Positions 14,967 through 20,091 of a stretch of DNA of 20,091 nt are shown here, one piece after another (the stretch's first letter is position 1; the number at the start of each line of letters is the position of its first letter). The notes under the pieces are model-generated. The model searched no databases, had not been told where the DNA came from, and saw nothing but the letters and a program-made list of their open reading frames with translations. Origin of the DNA: Rickettsiales bacterium (GTDB taxonomy: Bacteria > Pseudomonadota > Alphaproteobacteria > TMED109 > TMED131); contig NZFJ01000040.1 of the NCBI GenBank assembly GCA_002690625.1, positions 1 through 20,091 of the forward strand. The letters are read 5' to 3'. The translations under genes were made by a program, and so were the position numbers.

Positions 14967-15635
14967 TTAAAAGTCAAGATTTTGATAAGTTTTTGAGGGT
15001 GGAATTGCATATATCTTTTCTTTTAAAATATCTCTAAATGTTGGTCTACTTTTTATCTTTGCATACCATCTTTTAGTATTTGTAATTCTTTCCCATTTTA
15101 TTTCTCCTAAATAGTCGAGACTAGATAAGAATGAAGAATATGCAATATCAGCTAACGTAAACTCTTCTCCCGCTATAAAAGTTCTATCTTTTAAAATCCA
15201 TTCAAAATAATTCTCATGATTAATTAAGTTGATCCTTCCTGCTTTTAAATGTTCTGTTGACGGTTGTCCTAATCCTTTTAGGTTTTTAAAAACTCTCTCT
15301 TCTAAGATATTTTCCGTGACCTCCCTATAAAATTTATTATTTATCCATTTGCAAATTCTTCTAACCTCTAATCTTAATTTAGGTGTTTTACCAATTAAGT
15401 TAACTCCTATCGAATTTTCATCAAGATAATATGCCAATGAAATATATCCTATTATTATATTTTTATTATCATCAATTATTACTGGAAGGTCACCTTCAGG
15501 ATTAATTTTAAGAAAATCAATACGTCTTTTCCATATTGGCTCATTTATAGCCTCAAATTTTAACTTCTTTTCTTTTAAAATAATTTGAGCCGCTCTGCTT
15601 AAAGAACATAAAGGCATATAATAAAGTTTATACAT
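14967..15635 (-). CDS. Glutathione S-transferase family protein
   Basis: 222 residues. The N-terminal thioredoxin-like domain (about 1-78) begins YKLYYMPLCSLSRAAQIIL, with CSLS at the place of the active Ser/Cys, and contains NPEGDLPVIID, with the conserved cis-Pro before the Val, then a helix ending SLAYYLDE. The all-helical C-terminal domain (about 90-215) has the FIAGEEFTLADIAYSSFL motif typical of GSTs. It would use glutathione in conjugation, reduction or isomerisation of an unknown compound. A bacterial subclass cannot be assigned by eye. It is the first gene of the GST-queG-SDR set and is divergent from uppP with 58 nt between. No strong Shine-Dalgarno motif is seen before the ATG. Confidence 0.88.
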   Translation of the reverse strand: MYKLYYMPLCSLSRAAQIILKEKKLKFEAINEPIWKRRIDFLKINPEGDLPVIIDDNKNIIIGYISLAYYLDENSIGVNLIGKTPKLRLEVRRICKWINNKFYREVTENILEERVFKNLKGLGQPSTEHLKAGRINLINHENYFEWILKDRTFIAGEEFTLADIAYSSFLSSLDYLGEIKWERITNTKRWYAKIKSRPTFRDILKEKIYAIPPSKTYQNLDF

Positions 15636-15674
15636 AGTTAAAATTTAGTCGAAAAAAATTAATTCTCAATATAT

Positions 15675-15680
15675 TATAAT
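15675..15680 (+). promoter_or_regulatory. Candidate -10 box of uppP
   Basis: TATAAT lies 13 nt before the uppP ATG at 15694; transcription would start about 7 nt before the codon, giving a very short leader. No convincing -35 is visible at 17 nt upstream (A-rich). This gap (15636-15693) must also hold the divergent GST promoter. Confidence 0.35.
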
Positions 15681-15693
15681 TAAAAATTTAAAA

Positions 15694-16479
15694 ATGGAAA
15701 ATTTTAAAATCATAATTTATTCACTGATTCAAGGTATAACAGAATTCTTACCCGTCTCAAGCTCAGCACATCTTTATTTAGCCCAAGGTTTTTTTAACTG
15801 GAAAGAAAGCTTATTGTTATTTGCATTGGGCGCTCATCTAGGTACTTTATTAGCTGTTATGTTTCACCAAAGAAAAGTTTTTTCTGAAATTAATTTTAAG
15901 GAAAAAAATAATAAACTTAGTTTAAAAAATAATATATTAATTTTAGCATTAATAGCCAGCATCCCAGTAATTACTGTTGGCGCAATAGTTGTGCTTTTTT
16001 TTAAAATTGATTTTAAAACAAATCTTTTAATTATTGCTTTAGCATCTATATTTGGGGGTATACTACTGGAAATAGCAGATAACTTTTTTAGTAAAGATAA
16101 TAAAAATAAAATGACAATTCAAAAGTCTTTGTTAGTAGGCATATTTCAAGTTTTAGCAATTATTCCTGGTATGAGTAGATCAGGAACTATAATAACCGCT
16201 ATGAGATTTTTAGGTATGAACAGAAGCTTTAGTATAAACTTTTCTCTCTTATGTGGTATTCCCGTTTTAATTATTGCCTGTAGTTACGGGTTTTTAGAGA
16301 TTATTTTGAATTATAATATGTATATAATGAAATTTTTTCTAATTATTCTATTTTCTTTCGGAAGTGCCTTAGTTACTATTAATTTTTTTTTAGCATGGGT
16401 TAATAAATTCTCCTTCAGAGTTTTTTCAATTTATAGAATTTGTTTAGGAGTTTTTTTATTAGCTTATCTGTATGTTTAA
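15694..16479 (+). CDS. uppP: Undecaprenyl-diphosphate phosphatase UppP (BacA type)
   Basis: 261 residues, polytopic membrane protein. Both signature regions are intact: QGITEFLPVSSSAHL (residues 13-27; Q13xxxE17 corresponds to the [E/Q]xxxE motif) and PGMSRSGTI (158-166) with Arg162. It dephosphorylates undecaprenyl diphosphate to the monophosphate carrier lipid needed for peptidoglycan, O-antigen and other surface polymer export. Length is close to the usual 265-275. A KNNKLSLKNN cytoplasmic loop (71-80) is short and basic. The gene stands alone on the plus strand and overlaps the convergent SDR gene by 4 nt. There is no Shine-Dalgarno site; a TATAAT box lies 13 nt upstream. Confidence 0.96.
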   Translation: MENFKIIIYSLIQGITEFLPVSSSAHLYLAQGFFNWKESLLLFALGAHLGTLLAVMFHQRKVFSEINFKEKNNKLSLKNNILILALIASIPVITVGAIVVLFFKIDFKTNLLIIALASIFGGILLEIADNFFSKDNKNKMTIQKSLLVGIFQVLAIIPGMSRSGTIITAMRFLGMNRSFSINFSLLCGIPVLIIACSYGFLEIILNYNMYIMKFFLIILFSFGSALVTINFFLAWVNKFSFRVFSIYRICLGVFLLAYLYV

Positions 16480-17414
16480 GATAAATGCCCTCCCTTTAAT
16501 TTATATTTTTTTAAAATATTTTTAGCAAAAATATAAAAAGAGTTTGGTTCATGATTTAAATATTTTTTAAAAGAACTTTTACTATTTATAACACTATCAA
16601 ACTTTAGCATTTTTACTTGATCTACAGTTAAAATCTTCGTAGTTAACTTCTCTAGTAAGTAAGCTAATTTTGAAGCTGAACCAAAAGAAACATCTAAATA
16701 TAATCTTTTTACTTCTAGTTCTTTAGATATAAAGTCTAATATATCTTTAAAACTAAGTACATCTGGTCCTCCAACATCTAATATTAAATTCTTTTTTAGT
16801 TTTACCTTTAAACTTAAAATTATAATTTCAACTAAATCTGCTATGAAAATTGGCTGAAATTTCGTACTTCCTGATCCTATTAAAGGAATTATTGGGGATA
16901 ACTTTACTTGTTTAGCAAAAAAATTTATGAAATTATCTTCTTCTCCACAAACAACAGAAGGTCTAATTATCACAGAGCTGCCAAATGACTTAATATATTT
17001 TTCGGCTTCTATTTTAGTTTTAGAATATTCAGAATTATTTTTATTACTTATGCCTAAAGCAGAAATATGAATTAATTTTTCTACATTATTCTTTAAACAT
17101 GCTTTAACTAAATTTCTTGCTCCTTTAACATGAGCATCTTCAAAACTATTTTTTTTATTTGATACTAAAACTCCTACTAGATTAATAACGATTGTAGAAT
17201 CTTTAATAACTTTATTTAATATTTCAAAATCAATTACATTACAATTGACTAAACTATACTGTCCTAATTTTGAAGATGGAAAAAATAATTTTTTTGAACC
17301 TGTCTCTCTGGAAATTACTTTAACGTAGTAACCTAAATCAAGTAGTCTATCAACTAGATATCTACCAATAAAACCACTACCTCCAATAACACTGACTATT
17401 TCTTTATCATTCAT
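16476..17414 (-). CDS. NDUFA9-like NAD(P)-binding SDR protein
   Basis: 312 residues. The Rossmann motif VIGGSGFIGRYL (about 9-20) gives GxxGxxG (G11, G14, G17). LVNCNVID and TIVINLVGVLVSN match the extended atypical SDR group that includes the complex I accessory subunit NDUFA9. ISALGISNKNNSEYSKTKIEAE (about 118-139) keeps a YxxxK (Tyr-Ser-Lys-Thr-Lys) at the catalytic position. IIRPSVVCGEEDNFI, FQPIFIADLVEII and LDVGGPDVLSF follow. Alphaproteobacteria often carry such a protein annotated as 'complex I NDUFA9 subunit family'; whether it binds NADH dehydrogenase here is unknown, since no nuo genes are in the window. It is a single gene, divergent from nrnC and convergent with uppP (4-nt overlap). 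A TATAAA box lies 5 nt before the ATG. Confidence 0.85.
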   Translation of the reverse strand: MNDKEIVSVIGGSGFIGRYLVDRLLDLGYYVKVISRETGSKKLFFPSSKLGQYSLVNCNVIDFEILNKVIKDSTIVINLVGVLVSNKKNSFEDAHVKGARNLVKACLKNNVEKLIHISALGISNKNNSEYSKTKIEAEKYIKSFGSSVIIRPSVVCGEEDNFINFFAKQVKLSPIIPLIGSGSTKFQPIFIADLVEIIILSLKVKLKKNLILDVGGPDVLSFKDILDFISKELEVKRLYLDVSFGSASKLAYLLEKLTTKILTVDQVKMLKFDSVINSKSSFKKYLNHEPNSFYIFAKNILKKYKLKGGHLS

Positions 17415-17419
17415 AATAA

Positions 17420-17425
17420 TTTATA
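17420..17425 (-). promoter_or_regulatory. Candidate -10 box of the NDUFA9-like gene
   Basis: TATAAA on the minus strand lies 5 nt before the ATG at 17414, implying a leaderless transcript if used. The surrounding 17415-17505 gap is shared with the divergent nrnC gene, for which TATACG at 17492-17497 (8 nt before the ATG) is the best, still weak, -10 match. Confidence 0.3.
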
Positions 17426-17505
17426 TATTTTTGAGTCTGATAATGTTAAAATATTTTTTTAAATAATTAAACATAAAAATACTTTAATCTGTATACGAAT
17501 AAATT

Positions 17506-18120
17506 ATGAATTATCTTTATCAAGGAGACATACCAGAAAATTTAAACTTTAATGAATCCGTTGCTATAGATACAGAGGCTATGGGGTTAAATAATAATAG
17601 AGACAGGCTATGTCTAGTCCAACTATGTACAGGAGATTCTAATACACACCTAGTCCAATTAGGTGGGAATTTTGGATATAAAGCTAAAAATTTAAAATTA
17701 CTTCTAAAAAATAAAAAAGTTTTAAAAATTTTTCATTATGCACGATTTGATTTAGCTCTAATTAAGAAATATTTAGGAATTCTACCTTCAAATGTCTATT
17801 GTACTAAAATAGCTTCAAAGTTAGCAAGAACATATACTGATAAGCATGGACTTAGAGAATTATGTAAAGAACTTTTAGGTATTGAAATCTCAAAACAGCA
17901 GCAAAGTAGTTATTGGGGTGCGAACACCCTTTCAAAAAATCAAATAAAGTACGCAGCTAATGACGTGTTACACCTTCATAACATTAAATATGAGCTAGAT
18001 TCTATTTTAAAGAGTGAAAAAAGATATGACTTATTTCTATCTATACTTAAATTTTTACCGACTAGAGTAAAACTAGACTTATCAGGATGGGAAAGTACAG
18101 ATATATTTGCACACTCTTAA
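17506..18120 (+). CDS. nrnC: NrnC-type 3'-5' exoribonuclease (diribonuclease)
   Basis: 204 residues; a single DEDDy exonuclease domain without the HRDC domains of RNase D, the size of the NrnC group found mainly in Alphaproteobacteria. The catalytic set is complete: Asp22 and Glu24 (VAIDTEAMGL), Asp82 (HYARFDLAL), Tyr149 and Asp153 (IKYAANDVLHLH). Stretches such as NNNRDRLCLVQL and YCTKIASKLARTYTDKHGL closely match what I recall of Bartonella/Brucella NrnC. These enzymes degrade dinucleotides and other very short RNAs at the end of RNA decay, replacing Orn. Older annotation often calls them ribonuclease D. The gene heads an apparent operon with kdsD, lptC and lptA; kdsD begins 1 nt after its stop. 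Confidence 0.92.
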   Translation: MNYLYQGDIPENLNFNESVAIDTEAMGLNNNRDRLCLVQLCTGDSNTHLVQLGGNFGYKAKNLKLLLKNKKVLKIFHYARFDLALIKKYLGILPSNVYCTKIASKLARTYTDKHGLRELCKELLGIEISKQQQSSYWGANTLSKNQIKYAANDVLHLHNIKYELDSILKSEKRYDLFLSILKFLPTRVKLDLSGWESTDIFAHS

Positions 18121-18121
18121 T

Positions 18122-19075
18122 ATGCTCTTAAATAGATCAAAAAATATTATCAGAAAAGAAGCTGAAGCTCTGATGCTTTTATCAAAACACATTGATAATA
18201 ACTTAACTAAAGTCTTGAAAGTTTTAAAGAATATTAAAGGAAATATTTTTCTTTCTGGTATTGGTAAATCGGGACATATAGCTAGAAAAATAGCCTCGAC
18301 AATGACTTCTACTGGGTCTCCTGCATTTTTTATTCATCCTAGCGAAGCTAGTCACGGTGATATTGGTTTATTAAGAAAAAAAGATATTATTATAATTTTA
18401 TCGAACTCCGGAAAATCAGAAGAACTTTTAGATTTAATTAATTATTCAAATAAAAAAAAAATTTCTTCTGTTCTTATTACCGCTCAACCAGATAGTAAGC
18501 TATCTAAAATATCTGAATATAAAATATTTATACCTAAACTAGATGAAGTTGGTAATAACCAAATAGCTCCCACTACTTCTACAACAATGATGCTAGCTTT
18601 AGGAGATGCTATAGCATTAACTTTATCTGAAGCTAAAAAATTTACAAAAACTAATTTTGGAGAGTTTCATCCTGGGGGTAATATAGGTTCTAAGTTTTTA
18701 AAAGTTGCTGATATTATGCATACAAATAATAATATTCCTCTGGCTCATGAAAATACGAACATGAAAGAAGTAATAATAAAAATTTCTCAAAAAAACTTTG
18801 GGTGTATTGGAATTACAAACAAAAATAGTAAAATATGTGGTATTATTACTGATGGAGATTTAAGAAGACATATGAAAGCTGGTCTACTAGAAAAAAAAGC
18901 TAAAGATATTATGAGTAAAAAGCCTAAAGTAATTTTAGAAAATAATTATGTATCGGATGCTTTAAAAACTATACAACGATTTAAAATTACATCTTTATTT
19001 GTAATCAAGAGCAAAACAACTATGAAACCAGTTGGAATTATACACTTACATGATTGTATGAGGTTTGAAAAGTAA
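18122..19075 (+). CDS. kdsD: D-arabinose 5-phosphate isomerase (KdsD/KpsF/GutQ family)
   Basis: 317 residues from the ATG at 18122. A TTG at 18107 would add five residues and overlap nrnC by 14 nt; the ATG gives the normal family start and nearly touching genes, so I prefer it. The SIS domain (about 25-185) has LSGIGKSGHIA with Lys49, the GSPAFFIHPSEASHGDIGLL block, ILSNSGKSEE, and a late NFGEFHPGGNIG with the His found in the active site. Two CBS domains follow (about 200-255 and 260-317). It interconverts ribulose 5-phosphate and arabinose 5-phosphate, the precursor of Kdo in LPS. Its place before lptC and lptA fits an LPS function rather than sugar-alcohol catabolism (GutQ). The stop overlaps the lptC ATG by 1 nt (TAATG). 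Confidence 0.95.
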   Translation: MLLNRSKNIIRKEAEALMLLSKHIDNNLTKVLKVLKNIKGNIFLSGIGKSGHIARKIASTMTSTGSPAFFIHPSEASHGDIGLLRKKDIIIILSNSGKSEELLDLINYSNKKKISSVLITAQPDSKLSKISEYKIFIPKLDEVGNNQIAPTTSTTMMLALGDAIALTLSEAKKFTKTNFGEFHPGGNIGSKFLKVADIMHTNNNIPLAHENTNMKEVIIKISQKNFGCIGITNKNSKICGIITDGDLRRHMKAGLLEKKAKDIMSKKPKVILENNYVSDALKTIQRFKITSLFVIKSKTTMKPVGIIHLHDCMRFEK

Positions 19076-19686
19076 TGTTCTTAAGTAACTATGCTCCTAG
19101 AAATAAAAAAATAAAACAAAGAAAATACTATATAATTATAAAATATTGTGGAATATTTCTTTTTTTTTTAATTATTTTAGCAACAATATATATATCATCT
19201 TCAAATACTAATAAGTTTTTATTTGAGGAACAATTTTATGAGGATAAGTATCTAAATAATAAAAATTCATTGAAAATTGAAAATGCCAAACTTATTGGTA
19301 ATGACAAAAAAAATAGACCTTACATGATCACAGCAGAGTCTGCTATTAAAAATAATATAAAAAAAAATATAATGTTATTATATTCAGTGGAAGCTGATAT
19401 TGCCTTAAAAAATGGAGGATGGCTTATATTAAATACTAAACATGCATCCTATAATATTGAAAATAAAATACTATCTACTGGAAAAAAAGTTGAAATGTAT
19501 TATGATAATGGAACTATTCTAGAAACCTCAAATTTAAGTTTCAATGTAATATCAGGTATTGGAAATGGGGATAATGGTGTTAAGATGTATGGAAGTTGGG
19601 GAATGATTGAGTCTGGTAGCTTCTCTTTCGATACTATAAATCATAAATTTTTATTCAATAATAAACCGACATTACTTATTAATTAA
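19075..19686 (+). CDS. lptC: LPS export periplasmic membrane-anchored protein LptC
   Basis: 203 residues, close to the usual 190-220. A basic N-terminus (RNKKIKQRKYY) is followed by one membrane helix (about 25-48), then a periplasmic beta-jellyroll. Typical pieces are IENAKLIGNDKKNRPYMITA (about 75-94), in the place of the 'F.g.d..grpy.i.a..a' pattern of alphaproteobacterial LptC, and a GNGDNGVKMYGSWGMIES region near the end. LptC accepts LPS from the LptB2FG extractor and hands it to LptA in the transenvelope bridge. Sequence is poorly conserved, so the call rests on size, topology, weak motifs and its position between kdsD and lptA. It overlaps kdsD by 1 nt; lptA begins immediately after its stop. 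Confidence 0.9.
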   Translation: MFLSNYAPRNKKIKQRKYYIIIKYCGIFLFFLIILATIYISSSNTNKFLFEEQFYEDKYLNNKNSLKIENAKLIGNDKKNRPYMITAESAIKNNIKKNIMLLYSVEADIALKNGGWLILNTKHASYNIENKILSTGKKVEMYYDNGTILETSNLSFNVISGIGNGDNGVKMYGSWGMIESGSFSFDTINHKFLFNNKPTLLIN

Positions 19687-20091
19687 ATGCTTATGAAAAA
19701 AATACTTCTACTACTAATATATTTTTCTTTCTATCAACTTTTGTTCAGTGAAAATAAAAATCCGATTGAAATTACTGCAGACGCTATGGAATGGGACAAA
19801 GAACAAGGTAAAGCGATAGCCATAGGAAATGCTAAAGCTATTAGAGGTGCTGCTGTAATAACTGCAAAAAAAATAACTGCTATATTAGATAGTACTTCAA
19901 ATTCTCAGAAAATTAGCAAATTATATGCGATTGGAGATGTAAAATTTTATAAAGATGACGAAGAAGCTTCAGGAAAGGAAGCAACATACGATATTAAAGA
20001 AGATAAAGTTATAATTAAAGGAAACGTTGTCTTAAAAAGACAAACAAATATTATGTTAGGTGAAAAACTTATTATTGATTTTAAAACTGGA
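19687..20091 (+). CDS. lptA: LPS transport periplasmic protein LptA (OstA), partial
   Basis: The frame runs from ATG at 19687 to the right edge, so the C-terminus is missing (135 codons present). An ATG two codons on (19693, MKKILLLLIYF) is an equally good start. There is a Lys-plus-hydrophobic signal peptide (about 1-21) followed by the mature domain beginning NPIEITADAMEWDKEQGKAI. Repeated beta-jellyroll motifs AIGNAKAIRGAAVITAKKITA, YAIGDVKF, and EASGKEATYDIKEDKVIIKG then GNVVLKR are diagnostic of the LptA/OstA fold. LptA forms the periplasmic bridge that carries LPS to LptD. In many alphaproteobacteria lptB follows; it would lie outside this window. Confidence 0.95.
   Translation, partial: MLMKKILLLLIYFSFYQLLFSENKNPIEITADAMEWDKEQGKAIAIGNAKAIRGAAVITAKKITAILDSTSNSQKISKLYAIGDVKFYKDDEEASGKEATYDIKEDKVIIKGNVVLKRQTNIMLGEKLIIDFKTG

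Noticed and set aside
1..20091. CRISPR arrays, toxin-antitoxin pairs, integrases, transposases, secretion-system genes
   Set aside because: None seen on either strand: no regular spaced repeats, no recombinase motifs, and all intergenic gaps are under 150 nt.

Overview
The window is a gene-dense, strongly A+T-rich (roughly 70% by eye) chromosomal stretch of a Gram-negative bacterium. It most resembles a streamlined, probably aquatic or marine alphaproteobacterium. The evidence is an NrnC-type oligoribonuclease followed by kdsD-lptC-lptA, an NDUFA9-like SDR protein, an alphaproteobacterial-style class III nucleotide cyclase, a TRAP-type binding protein, LPS genes, very short intergenic gaps and four convergent gene pairs whose ends overlap. 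The exact lineage cannot be fixed from this sequence alone. No insertion sequence, phage gene, CRISPR array or rRNA was seen.

Layout. 1-756 (+): the end of a TonB-dependent receptor and a DUF6580-type membrane protein, a plausible outer/inner membrane uptake pair. 753-3308 (-): a lipid-anchored TRAP-type solute-binding protein followed 9 nt later by a DASS/SLC13 carrier, with no TRAP membrane subunits. 3349-3813 (-): trmL. 3863-5020 (+): a membrane-bound nucleotide cyclase with a short TolB-like tail. 5028-5117 (-): tRNA-Ser(GGA). 5164-5451 (+): a small two-helix membrane protein of unknown role. 5437-12234 (-): a long co-oriented run, read as GT4 and GT9 glycosyltransferases, then infC-rpmI-rplT-pheS-pheT. 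12262-13023 (+): an ABHD10-like hydrolase. 13007-15635 (-): GST, queG and an atypical SDR. 15694-16479 (+): uppP. 16476-17414 (-): an NDUFA9-like SDR. 17506 to the end (+): nrnC-kdsD-lptC-lptA, with lptA cut by the window edge.

How the genes fit together. Envelope building dominates the right side: KdsD feeds Kdo synthesis, LptC/LptA move LPS, UppP recycles undecaprenyl phosphate, and the GT4/GT9 pair probably acts on LPS core or another surface glycan. Translation dominates the middle: IF3, bL35, bL20, PheRS, TrmL, QueG and tRNA-Ser. Nutrient uptake dominates the left.

Most notable: (i) the TRAP binding protein paired with a DASS carrier, a possible binding-protein-dependent DASS system; (ii) both infC and pheS lack usable ATG/GTG/TTG starts and best fit ATA starts placed behind Shine-Dalgarno motifs; (iii) the cyclase keeps its metal and transition-state residues but lacks the usual purine-reading Lys/Asp; (iv) -10-like boxes lie 5-13 nt before many first-gene ATGs, suggesting leaderless or near-leaderless mRNAs.
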